A DNA stretch of 64,000 nucleotides. It comes from Flavobacterium sp. (GTDB lineage Bacteria; Bacteroidota; Bacteroidia; Flavobacteriales; Flavobacteriaceae). Numbering within the stretch: the stretch's first letter is position 1; every line of letters starts with the position of its first letter. The DNA lies in assembly GCF_039595935.1 (NCBI RefSeq), contig NZ_JBCNKR010000004.1:743001-807000 (forward strand), read 5' to 3'. Shown here in pieces: positions 9,408 through 16,916 of this stretch. Both the position numbers and the translations under genes were made by a program. The notes beneath the pieces were generated by a model, which searched no databases, had not been told where the DNA came from, and saw only the letters and a list, made by a program, of their open reading frames with translations.

Positions 9408-10871
9408 TTACAATTTACTAATATAACTTCCGTACATATCTTTAAACTGATGTCCTTGAGCAAAACGATCTTTACTCAGTTTTTTGTATTCTACTAAAGC
9501 CCATAAAACGAACTCTTTTACAAAATACTGATCTCTTTTATCTAATTGCGGCTGGTATTTTTTTAATAAAATATCCAAAGGAGTCACTTCATCTAAAATA
9601 GCCTGATATTCAGCATCTGTAGCATCGTCTAATAATTCGAAACCGCTTTCTGCAAAAAACCATTCAATTATATCAGAATAAGGCGTTTTTTCTCCTTGTT
9701 TCTCTAATTTTTCAATCTTAGGGAAATAAGTTGGAAATAAAGTTCTAATCGCCGAACCTATTAAATACTGCGCTACTACAGCTGCTCCCTCCTGCTCTCC
9801 TTCATAAACCAATTCTACTTTTCCGGTAATCGCCGGAATAATTCCCATAAAATCAGATAAACGAAGGTTTGTTTGATCTACACCTGATTTTAAAGCTCTG
9901 CGCTCTGCTGAACTTATTAAATTTTCAAAAGCGGTAATGCTCATTCTGGCACTTACTCCACTTTTATTATCAATATATTCGCTTTCGCGTGCTTCAAAAC
10001 TTATTTGCTCTAAAATATCTCTGGCTAGACTTGGTACATAAACGATATCACTTTGGTTTTCGTCTAGTTTTGCTTCCTGCTGTGTAATGGTTCGTGCAAT
10101 TTCAACTGTTTCAGGATAATGTGTTAAAATCTGCGAACCAATTCTATCTTTAAGAGGCGTTACTATACTTCCTCTGTTTGTATAATCTTCCGGATTTGCA
10201 GTAAAAACAAACTGCATATCAAGCGGCATTCTTAATTTAAATCCGCGAATTTGAATATCACCTTCCTGCAGAATATTAAACAATGCAACCTGAATTCTCG
10301 CTTGTAAATCAGGTAATTCGTTGATAACAAAAATACTTCTGTTTGCTCTCGGAATCATTCCGAAGTGAATTACGCGATCATCAGCATACGATAATTTTAA
10401 ATTTGCGGCTTTGATTGGGTCAACATCACCAATTAAATCGGCTACGGTTACATCCGGCGTTGCTAATTTTTCGAAGAAACGTTCGTTTCTGTGTAACCAT
10501 GAAATTGGAGTTTCATCGCCTTTTTCTTCAATTAAATCTTTTGCAAAACGTGAAATTGGATTCAACGGATCATCATTGATTTCTGAACCCGCTACAAACG
10601 GAATATATTCATCTAATAATTCTACCATTTTGCGAGCCAAACGTGTTTTTGCCTGTCCTCGAAGACCTAATAAATTGATATTATGACGAGAAAGAATTGC
10701 ACGTTCCAGTTCTGGAATTACCGTATTTTCAAATCCGTGAACGCCTTCAAAAACCGGTTTTCCAGATTTGATTTTCTCACGAAGATTATTTCGCAATTCG
10801 TCCTTTATACTTGTGCTTTTATATCCGGCTGCTTTTAACTGTCCTAATGTTTTTATATTGTTAATTTCCAT
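9408..10871 (-). CDS. AAA+ ATPase of the magnesium-chelatase (ChlI/MoxR-like) type
   Basis: A 487-residue AAA+ ATPase. Walker A is GLRGQAKT (69-76), and a Walker B-like strand reads SIFVINELPDLQAR with Asn in place of the usual Asp before Glu. The insert IQIRGFKLRMPLDMQFVFTANPEDY is typical of the ChlI-like clade. The next gene encodes a VWA protein with a MIDAS motif, so the pair matches the known ATPase/VWA chaperone modules (MoxR, RavA-ViaA, BchI-BchD style) that remodel or insert cofactors into client complexes. The client is unknown. A cobalt or magnesium chelatase role is less likely as no tetrapyrrole genes are nearby. Confidence 0.85.
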   Translation of the reverse strand: MEINNIKTLGQLKAAGYKSTSIKDELRNNLREKIKSGKPVFEGVHGFENTVIPELERAILSRHNINLLGLRGQAKTRLARKMVELLDEYIPFVAGSEINDDPLNPISRFAKDLIEEKGDETPISWLHRNERFFEKLATPDVTVADLIGDVDPIKAANLKLSYADDRVIHFGMIPRANRSIFVINELPDLQARIQVALFNILQEGDIQIRGFKLRMPLDMQFVFTANPEDYTNRGSIVTPLKDRIGSQILTHYPETVEIARTITQQEAKLDENQSDIVYVPSLARDILEQISFEARESEYIDNKSGVSARMSITAFENLISSAERRALKSGVDQTNLRLSDFMGIIPAITGKVELVYEGEQEGAAVVAQYLIGSAIRTLFPTYFPKIEKLEKQGEKTPYSDIIEWFFAESGFELLDDATDAEYQAILDEVTPLDILLKKYQPQLDKRDQYFVKEFVLWALVEYKKLSKDRFAQGHQFKDMYGSYISKL

Positions 10872-10909
10872 TTTTATTGAAATATGGGTGTTGTTATTTT
10901 GATTGTGTT

Positions 10910-10929
10910 AGACGCACTGCAATGCGTCT
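10910..10929. repeat. Short palindrome AGACGCA...TGCGTCT
   Basis: A 20-base palindrome with 7-bp arms between the VWA and AAA+ genes. It resembles dispersed GACGCACTGC/AATGCGTC repeats often seen in Flavobacterium intergenic regions. Confidence 0.5.
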
Positions 10930-11019
10930 CTACGATTATCTTTCTTGTGTATAAATTATTTAAGCAGCGCTTCGCCTTCGCTCAGCGTGACAACTGAAAC
11001 TGAATACTGCGACTGAAAA

Positions 11020-12138
11020 CTATCTCACTCTTTTCTTCCTATTCGTTTCATAATCTTCAAAAATCATTTCGCCAAGGCCTTTTAATCCTGTATAAAATGC
11101 TTTTCCCTGATTGGCTTCTGTAAAATGATTTACAAATCGCTGTAAATACGGATCGTTTGCGATCATGAAAGTCGTAATCGGAATGTGTAATTTTCTGGCT
11201 TGCTGTGCCTGCGTGTAGCATTTATCTACGATATATTCATCGAGACCGTTGCTGTTCATGTAATACGAACCGTCTCGCTCACGCACGCAGCTTGGTTTTC
11301 CGTCGGTAATCATGAAAATCTGCTTGTTGGTATTTCGTTTTCGGCGTAAAATATCCATCGCCAATTGTAGTCCTGCCACTGTATTGGTATGGTACGGACC
11401 AACCTGCAGATAAGGCAAATCTTTAATTGGAATTGTCCAGGCATCATTTCCAAAAACCAAAATATCAAGCGTATCTTTTGGATAACGGGTTGTAATTAAT
11501 TCAGCCAAAGCCATTGCTACTTTTTTGGCAGGCGTGATTCGGTCTTCTCCATACAAAATCATACTGTGGCTAATGTCGATCATCAAAACGGTACTCATTT
11601 GTGCTTTGTACTGCGTTTCTTCTACGATCAAATCATTTTCAGTCAGCATGAAACTTTCAACACCGTTATTGACTTGTGCGTTTCTAAGACTTTCTGTTAA
11701 AGATATTCTTTCTAAAGTGTCACCAAAATTGTACTCGCGAAATTCTCCGGTATGTTCATCTCCGTTTCCGGCATGTTTTGTTTTGTGATTTCCGTTTCCG
11801 GAACGTTTTAAGTTTCCAAAAATCTGATCTAAAGCCTGCTGACGAATTGCACGTTCTGTTTTAGCCGTAATTCCAAAGCCGTTCGTTCCGTCTTCCTTAA
11901 CCTCGTCTTTTATGTAACCTTTCTTTTTTAAATCTTCAATAAAATCATCTATTGTGTAGTTCTCGTCGGTCAGTTTATACTCTACGTCCAGCTCCCTAAG
12001 CCAGTTAATTGCTTCGTCGAAATCGCCCGAAGTGTGGGTGATTAACTCTTTGAAAATGACAAAAAGTTTTTCAAACGGAGTCTGAAAAGGAGCTTCGTAG
12101 GACTTAAAATAAAAACCTTTTTTAAATTCGTTTTTCAT
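11020..12138 (-). CDS. VWA-domain protein partnering the AAA+ ATPase
   Basis: The 372-residue protein has a C-terminal von Willebrand A domain with the MIDAS motif DISHS (D188, S190, S192) after MSTVLMI and the later MITDGKPS loop, both used to bind a metal and a partner protein. The N-terminal half is helical and charged. It is encoded upstream of the AAA+ ATPase on the same strand, and the two very likely work together in the cytoplasm as an ATPase/VWA chaperone. The target is unknown. A palindromic repeat sits in the 148-base gap between them. Confidence 0.85.
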   Translation of the reverse strand: MKNEFKKGFYFKSYEAPFQTPFEKLFVIFKELITHTSGDFDEAINWLRELDVEYKLTDENYTIDDFIEDLKKKGYIKDEVKEDGTNGFGITAKTERAIRQQALDQIFGNLKRSGNGNHKTKHAGNGDEHTGEFREYNFGDTLERISLTESLRNAQVNNGVESFMLTENDLIVEETQYKAQMSTVLMIDISHSMILYGEDRITPAKKVAMALAELITTRYPKDTLDILVFGNDAWTIPIKDLPYLQVGPYHTNTVAGLQLAMDILRRKRNTNKQIFMITDGKPSCVRERDGSYYMNSNGLDEYIVDKCYTQAQQARKLHIPITTFMIANDPYLQRFVNHFTEANQGKAFYTGLKGLGEMIFEDYETNRKKRVR

Positions 12139-12244
12139 AATTTTAAAATTAAGGCTTTTTAGAATTATGAAAATAGAAACGTTTATTAATTTTTAGTTAA
12201 AATATTTAACCAAAATCTACAGCTAACAGCGTTAGATGTAACAA

Positions 12245-12625
12245 TTATTCAAACTTTCCATCAACATAAAACCATGAGCCATTTTGAACTTTAAAAGTCG
12301 AAAATTCGTAATGTACCTGCGGTTTTTGGGTTGAATCTAAAAAATACGCTTTAAATTCGACTGTATTTTCGGCAAAACTCAGAATTTCTAATTTCTGCCA
12401 TTTATTTGCTGTTGCCCATTTTAGAATTTCTGCTTTCGAATAATATTTTCTTTCAGAAATATAAGTTGTGTCTAAAAGATAATCTGCATTATGAGTTGCA
12501 TAAGCAGAATATCTTGAACGCATTAAAGCTAAAGCTGATGGTGCTTTTTGATTTTTTTCAAGAAATAATCCACAGCAATCATCAAACTGTAATCCTGTAT
12601 CGCAAAAGCATTTATGCGTCGCCAT
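12245..12625 (-). CDS. ychJ: YchJ-family protein (UPF0225, SEC-C motif)
   Basis: A 126-residue protein beginning CFCDTGLQFDDCCG, the Cys-rich SEC-C-like zinc motif of YchJ, followed by the conserved LMRSRYSAYATHNADYL and the aromatic C-terminal FKAYF...FYVDGKFE region of an NTF2-like fold. It has the single-domain length of the family. Its role is not established. Its start overlaps the preceding 78-residue ORF by 14 bases, suggesting coupled translation. Confidence 0.9.
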   Translation of the reverse strand: MATHKCFCDTGLQFDDCCGLFLEKNQKAPSALALMRSRYSAYATHNADYLLDTTYISERKYYSKAEILKWATANKWQKLEILSFAENTVEFKAYFLDSTQKPQVHYEFSTFKVQNGSWFYVDGKFE

Positions 12626-12848
12626 CTACTTCTTCTTCTCCGTTAATTTTTACATGAAGCTGATTTAACAAAACCTGATAACGACTGATTTCTCTCACTT
12701 CTTCATCTTCTTCAGCAAAATCAATCATTTCGTCTAATACTTCACTTACTTCTAAAAGTTTATTATTGGCTTCTCTGTTATTTTTTGCAACGATTAAATC
12801 AATGATTTCCTGTACGCTCGCTTTTAAAGTTTCAAATTTACTATTCAT
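12612..12848 (-). CDS. Small acidic helical protein, unknown
   Basis: A 78-residue acidic protein predicted to be mostly alpha-helical (EVSEVLDEMIDFAEEDEEV). No family is recognised. It overlaps ychJ by 14 bases and starts downstream of a repeat-containing gap, so it is probably the first gene of a two-gene transcript with ychJ. Confidence 0.65.
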   Translation of the reverse strand: MNSKFETLKASVQEIIDLIVAKNNREANNKLLEVSEVLDEMIDFAEEDEEVREISRYQVLLNQLHVKINGEEEVDGDA

Positions 12849-12857
12849 TGTTTTTTT

Positions 12858-12922
12858 GTTTCAAGTTTCAGGTTTCAGGTTTCGTTCCAATAACTTGAAA
12901 TTTAAAACATGAAACTTGAAAC
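12858..12922. repeat. 13-bp inverted repeat GTTTCAAGTTTCA/TGAAACTTGAAAC
   Basis: The arms at 12858-12870 and 12910-12922 are exact reverse complements. The same GTTTCAGGTTT/AAACCTGAAAC motif recurs in the nested repeat at 13954-14166, so the two are likely copies of one intergenic repeat family. Confidence 0.7.
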
Positions 12923-12932
12923 TATATTTTTA

Positions 12933-13073
12933 TTACTCTTTATTTTCGTTGAATTTCTTCACAATTTCTTTTAGCTTTTCTTTGCGCGAAACTTCGGCTT
13001 GTTTTTTCTTCGCCTGGGCTTTGTGCAATTTGTCATTGTGAGCTTTTATATTTCTTTCGTTGTTGCGTCCCAT
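12933..13073 (-). CDS. 46-residue highly basic protein
   Basis: ATG 13073 to TAA 12933 encodes a 46-residue Lys/Arg/Asn-rich peptide (MGRNNERNIKAHNDKLHKAQ at the start, then KKKQAEVSRKEK). The ATG shares one base with the stop codon of the upstream gene, a TAATG-like arrangement typical of translational coupling. It is probably a nucleic-acid- or ribosome-associated small protein; no family is recognised. Confidence 0.6.
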   Translation of the reverse strand: MGRNNERNIKAHNDKLHKAQAKKKQAEVSRKEKLKEIVKKFNENKE

Positions 13074-13621
13074 TATATTTCCCTTTTAATTTCTTCAAGA
13101 CTTTTTTCGGTAAAAATCAATTCGGTGATAATCTGTTTTCTCAACTCATTTATGTCATCATAGTCAAAATATTTTGCCCAGGAAGTTAATTGCTGTAGAT
13201 TCCTAACTTGTTTTAAACGTTTCATTGTTTCAAAACTGGTTCTTAAAATCGCTTTTCCGTCATATTGCGGATTATTTTTATGCTGATAATTTGCCAGATT
13301 TTTTTCGAAGTCGGCATCTATATAATAGAGTTTTTCTTCGGTATTATCAGGATAAAATTCTTCCCAGGCAGCAAAACCAATTTTTGTTTTCGATTCGGTT
13401 TCAGGTTCACGGGCAATTAAGCGCCATTTACTGTTTGCTAATCTACCCCAGTGATTTGAAACACGATACATTCCTGCCTCAGTATAATAATAAGAACTTC
13501 CCGCTTTGCTTTCGAATTGTTTTTTTAATCCTTTAATTTCATCCGGAAGCACTTCTTTAAAAACACAAAAAGTATTCTTGAAAGAATTAGGATGGGGTTT
13601 AAAATTTTTCTGCATATGCAA
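13073..13621 (-). CDS. Conserved hypothetical protein, 182 residues
   Basis: A soluble protein with no signal peptide and many aromatic and charged residues (SSYYYTEAGMYRVSNHWGRLANSKWRL is split over positions 42-68). No family is recognised. Met3 (13615) is an equally good start. It is followed at once by the coupled 46-residue basic ORF, so the two are probably one transcript. Confidence 0.65.
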   Translation of the reverse strand: MHMQKNFKPHPNSFKNTFCVFKEVLPDEIKGLKKQFESKAGSSYYYTEAGMYRVSNHWGRLANSKWRLIAREPETESKTKIGFAAWEEFYPDNTEEKLYYIDADFEKNLANYQHKNNPQYDGKAILRTSFETMKRLKQVRNLQQLTSWAKYFDYDDINELRKQIITELIFTEKSLEEIKREI

Positions 13622-13701
13622 ATATACTCAGATTGTCGCGAACTCCCTAAAACAAACCTAAATTGATTAACTTTGTCACTTCAATTTTAAAATAAAAAAC
13701 T

Positions 13702-13947
13702 ATGTCTAAAGATTCACAAGAAAAAATGCCTCAAAAAGGAGTTTATACCGGCATTATCGAAAAAGATGAAAACAACAATTATTTCTGTGGAGAATATCTT
13801 TTAGATTATAAAATTGCTCATACCAATTTTAAAATTGGTGACTGGATTACTATTAAATCTGTAATTGAAAACCCAAGTGACATCAGCTACGATAAATATC
13901 CTAAAAAATCCAGAAACTTCGATAAAGCGAATCGTAAGCCTGAATAA
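13702..13947 (+). CDS. Small conserved hypothetical protein, 81 residues
   Basis: An 81-residue soluble protein with a compact predicted beta-rich core (GVYTGIIEKDENNNYFCGEY) and a basic tail (YPKKSRNFDKANRKPE). No domain is recognised. A TAACTTTG box (13668-13675) lies 26 bases upstream of the ATG and fits the Bacteroidota -7 consensus. Confidence 0.65.
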   Translation: MSKDSQEKMPQKGVYTGIIEKDENNNYFCGEYLLDYKIAHTNFKIGDWITIKSVIENPSDISYDKYPKKSRNFDKANRKPE

Positions 13948-13953
13948 GTTTTT

Positions 13954-14166
13954 GTTTCAGGTTTAATGTTTCAAGTTTAAATGTGGATAATTAACCGCAA
14001 AGTACGCCAAGATTTTTTTTACTGTATTGCAAGCGGTATTGATAATACAAAGTTCGCAAAGCTGTTAACGTAAAGCTTTGCGAACTTTCGTTTTTATAAA
14101 AACATGCTTATAGAAAAATCTTGGCGTGCTTTGCGTTAAAAAAACGTTCTACCCTTAACCTGAAAC
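13954..14166. repeat. Nested inverted-repeat element (MITE- or REP-like)
   Basis: Three concentric pairs of inverted arms: GTTTCAGGTTTAA (13954-13966) with TTAACCTGAAAC (14155-14166); TTAACCGCAAAGTACGCCAA (13991-14010) with its diverged complement (about 14121-14138); and AAAGTTCGCAAAGCT (14049-14063) with AGCTTTGCGAACTTT (14074-14088). There is no ORF inside. This accounts for most of the gap between the genes at 13947 and 14305. Confidence 0.75.
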
Positions 14167-14226
14167 AGAAACAAATAACTTTCCTGAATATTTTTTAGAT
14201 GAAAAGTAAAAAGTTAAAAAAAAGTG

Positions 14227-14234
14227 TACCTTTG
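14227..14234 (+). promoter_or_regulatory. -7 box of the DnaJ/KTSC gene
   Basis: TACCTTTG is a full match to TAnnTTTG, 71 bases before the ATG at 14305. No clear -33 TTG is seen. Confidence 0.45.
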
Positions 14235-14304
14235 CAAAAAATTTGTCGATTTGAACTAAAAAACATCGATTTCAAACTAATAGACAAGTAGTTACATTTT
14301 ATTT

Positions 14305-14745
14305 ATGAAAAAAATAGTTGAATACCGCAAGTTACTAAACGTAGAGAAAACTGCAGAATTAAAAGATTTGAAAACAATTTATCGTAATGCGATGAAAGAA
14401 TCTCATCCTGATAAATTTGTAGGAGATGAAGCTGGTTTAAAAGCTGCTGAAGAAAAAAGTAAAACTATCATCGAAGCTTACCACTTTTTAGTAAGTATTC
14501 ACCCTGATACTATCAAACTTAATTTACCTGAGTACACAGAAACAATTACTACTTGTACTATTACAGATTATAAATTTGTAGAAGGTCGTTTGATTATTGA
14601 TTTTTCTAACGGAAGTGTTTACGAATACATTAGTGTACCTAAAGCTACTTACGTGAAAATGGTAAATGCAGATTCTCCTGGAAGATTTGCAAAAAGACAC
14701 ATTTTAAACTCTTTTACATGGAGAAAGAAAACAAATCAAGAATAA
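14305..14745 (+). CDS. DnaJ-domain protein with C-terminal KTSC domain
   Basis: The first about 70 residues form a J-domain with the diagnostic HPD tripeptide (MKESHPDKFVGDE), which stimulates Hsp70 ATPase. The C-terminal region (FSNGSVYEYISVP...FAKRHILNSFTWRK) matches the short KTSC fold. The protein is 146 residues and cytoplasmic. It is flanked by its own -7 box and a terminator at 14766-14797, so it is monocistronic. The KTSC assignment is from motif memory. Confidence 0.8.
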   Translation: MKKIVEYRKLLNVEKTAELKDLKTIYRNAMKESHPDKFVGDEAGLKAAEEKSKTIIEAYHFLVSIHPDTIKLNLPEYTETITTCTITDYKFVEGRLIIDFSNGSVYEYISVPKATYVKMVNADSPGRFAKRHILNSFTWRKKTNQE

Positions 14746-14765
14746 ATTTGTTCTGAAAATATTTC

Positions 14766-14797
14766 AAAAGCACTCTTCTTACAGAGTGCTTTTTTTG
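14766..14797 (+). terminator. Rho-independent terminator after the DnaJ/KTSC gene
   Basis: Stem AGCACTCT/AGAGTGCT (14770-14776 and 14783-14790 region) with a short loop and a following run of seven T. Confidence 0.85.
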
Positions 14798-14963
14798 TGG
14801 TTTACTATTAGGAAAAACTCTATATTAGCATTCTAAACAAAAAATAAACAAGAGTTTTAAGTCAAATTAAAGCATCAAAACACTTGATTACAGGGCGATT
14901 AGATATAAAAAAACTATAACAAAATTTTAGGTTACAAAATTCTATATGTTCTATAATTTTAGA

Positions 14964-14971
14964 TACTTTTG
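14964..14971 (+). promoter_or_regulatory. -7 box of the thioredoxin-like lipoprotein gene
   Basis: TACTTTTG matches TAnnTTTG exactly, 35 bases before the ATG at 15006. Confidence 0.5.
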
Positions 14972-15005
14972 TTGCACAAATCAATTAACTAATTAATTTT
15001 TTATA

Positions 15006-16172
15006 ATGAAAAAAATACTTTTTTTACTAACAGCTTCTGCAGCTATTATTTCTTGCAGCAAAGTTAAAGACGGAGAATACCTTATTACTGGTACTGCAAA
15101 AGGAATTGAAAACGGAAAAACTATCATTCTTCAAGGTCAAGACCCAACTACAAGAATGGCTGTTGCGCTTGATACAGTAAAAGTTGAAAATGGAAAATTT
15201 GAAATCAAAGGAAAAGTAACTGAGCCAGCTTTCCATACATTAATTATTCAAGGAGCAAATCAACCTTACCCATTTATATTAGAAACTGGAGAAATCAATA
15301 TCGAAATTGACAAAGACAGTATTCACAAATCTAAAGTTTCCGGAACTTACAATAATGACGAATATTCAAAATTCAATGAAGAGCTTACAAAAACTCAAAA
15401 AAGCTTAATTGATTTCCAGAAAAAAAATACAACAAAAATGCAGGAAGCTCAAAAAGCTCAGGATACTGCAACTATCAATGGTTTGATGAAACAATACATG
15501 GAAATTCAAACTGAAGTTCAGGCTAACAGCAAAAAGAAATATTTAGCTTACGCTGAAAGTCATCCAAAATCTTTCATTTCTGTATTAATTGTTCAAGGTA
15601 TGATTAATGACCCAAGCAATGATATTAAGAAAACTGAAAGTATTTACAATGCTTTAGATGAGTCTTTAAAAAATACAACTCCTGGTAAAGAAATCAAAAA
15701 CAGACTAGGTCAAGCAAAAATGCCTGCGGTTGGTGCAACAGCTCCTCCTGTTGGCAGCGCTAAATGAAGAGCAGATTTTTCGGCTCCTAATCCGCAGGGA
15801 AAAGTAATTTCGCTTAAAGAAAGCTTAGGTAAAGTTACAATTGTTGATTTTTGGGCTTCATGGTGCGGACCATGCCGAAAAGAAAATCCAAACGTTGTAG
15901 CTATTTATAAAGAACTACATTCTAAAGGATTAAATATTGTAGGTGTTTCTCTGGATAAAGATGCTGAACACTGGAAAGAAGCGATCGCAGCTGACGGGTT
16001 AACATGGACTCATGTTTCAAACCTTAAATTCTGGGATGAGCCAATTGCAAAACAATATAATGTTGAATCTATTCCGGCAACTTTTATTCTTGATGCATCA
16101 GGAAAAGTAGTTGCACAAGATTTAAGAGGTCCGGAACTAAGAGCAAAAATCTTAGAATTACTTTCGAAATAA
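15006..16172 (+). pseudogene. DUF4369-thioredoxin lipoprotein interrupted by an in-frame TGA
   Basis: The reading frame starting at 15006 encodes a lipoprotein signal (lipobox ending at Cys17, AAIISCSK) and a DUF4369-like beta domain, then hits TGA at 15765-15767. Beyond it the same frame continues for 134 codons into a complete thioredoxin-like domain with the redox motif WASWCGPCR and cis-Pro region VESIPATF, to TAA at 16170. Intact relatives are periplasmic thiol:disulfide oxidoreductases of about 370-380 residues. Relative to the expected GATAP-DFSAPNP transition there appear to be about nine extra codons carrying the stop. No start codon precedes the second half, so the redox domain is lost unless the stop is suppressed or is a sequence error. 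Confidence 0.8.
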
Positions 16173-16193
16173 TTCTGTATTTCACAATAAACC

Positions 16194-16224
16194 AAAAAAT
16201 CTCCCTCGTGGAGATTTTTTTTGT
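16194..16224 (+). terminator. Rho-independent terminator
   Basis: Stem AAAAAATCTCC/GGAGATTTTTT (16194-16204 and 16210-16220) with a T tract, 21 bases after the thioredoxin stop codon. Confidence 0.85.
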
Positions 16225-16474
16225 TTTAACAGAGAATCTCAAAACAATTTCAAACAGTTTTTTTCTTCAATTTGTATTTAATAAGTCAATAAAAACAATA
16301 CCTAAAGACTTTTTTAAAGTAAAATTTAAACAAAAAACTCAATATTTAATATAAAAATAATCCTACTTTTAAAAATAAACTTAAAAAAATATATTTTAGG
16401 AGGTTTTTATTTTATTCAATTCCAGCGAATTAAAAAATAACTTTAAAATAACTTAAAATTAAGTGCTTTTTTTG
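16225..16474. other. AT-rich intergenic region before tRNA-Tyr
   Basis: Very AT-rich DNA with no ORF or clear repeat. Nothing further is seen until the tRNA promoter. Confidence 0.5.
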
Positions 16475-16505
16475 TTTGGATATGTAGAAAGAGTTCCTAT
16501 CTTTG
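16475..16505 (+). promoter_or_regulatory. Promoter of tRNA-Tyr
   Basis: TTTG (16475-16478), 19-base spacer, TATCTTTG (16498-16505): a full match to the Bacteroidota housekeeping promoter TTTG-N19-TAnnTTTG. It lies 38 bases upstream of the mature tRNA. Confidence 0.75.
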
Positions 16506-16543
16506 CAACCGCTTAGAACAATAAGCAACAACGCTAGAGAGTC

Positions 16544-16624
16544 GGGGAGATACTCAAGCGGCCAACGAGGGCAGACTGTAAATCTGCTGTGAAAACTTCG
16601 CAGGTTCGAATCCTGCTCTCCCCA
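16544..16624 (+). tRNA. tRNA-Tyr (GTA)
   Basis: The acceptor arms GGGGAGA (16544-16550) and TCTCCCC (16617-16623) pair perfectly and are followed by the discriminator A. The anticodon GTA is at 16578-16580 in the loop ACTGTAAAT, and the T arm contains GGTTCGAATCC. The long variable arm (TGTGAAAACTTCGCA region) is that of a class II tRNA such as tRNA-Tyr. The CCA end is not encoded. It lies directly upstream of the integrase and is the likely integration site of the element. Confidence 0.95.
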
Positions 16625-16694
16625 CGGAAAGGCCTAAAAGGCGGAAAACTTAAAGTTTTCATTCTTTTCAAAAAGCCAAAAAAAATGTCTGAAG

Positions 16695-16728
16695 ACCTGC
16701 AAATTCAAGGATTTGCAGGTTTTTTTTA
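16695..16728 (+). terminator. Terminator downstream of tRNA-Tyr
   Basis: Stem ACCTGCAAAT/ATTTGCAGGT (16695-16704 and 16711-16720) followed by eight T. Confidence 0.85.
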
Positions 16729-16783
16729 TTTTAGGCCTGTTTTCAATATTTATAAATCCTCACAAAATTAAAGGTGCAGAATC

Positions 16784-16815
16784 GGTGCACTTTCCGGCGC
16801 GCTGAAAAGTGCACC
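16784..16815. repeat. Inverted repeat GGTGCACTTT/AAAGTGCACC near the element end
   Basis: Perfect 10-bp arms (16784-16793 and 16806-16815) separated by 12 bases, between the tRNA and the integrase start. An additional GGTGCA copy at 16773 precedes it. The position suggests binding by integrase or an excision factor, which is inference. Confidence 0.5.
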
Positions 16816-16916
16816 AGAAACAGCAAAAATCCCTTATACTACAGGGGGTTAACGAGATTAACGACTTGATTTGGCAGTAATATTATTCTACATTTATTAA
16901 TTTAAAAAGTAGGATT

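Noticed and set aside
5176..14166. CRISPR array
   Set aside because: Repeats here are inverted and dispersed; no regular direct repeats with spacers exist and no cas genes are present.
15765..15767. Selenocysteine reading of the in-frame TGA
   Set aside because: No SECIS-like hairpin follows, the position is outside the redox motif, and an intact CGPC is present.
16589..16771. 60-residue ORF overlapping tRNA-Tyr
   Set aside because: It starts inside the tRNA and runs through its terminator.
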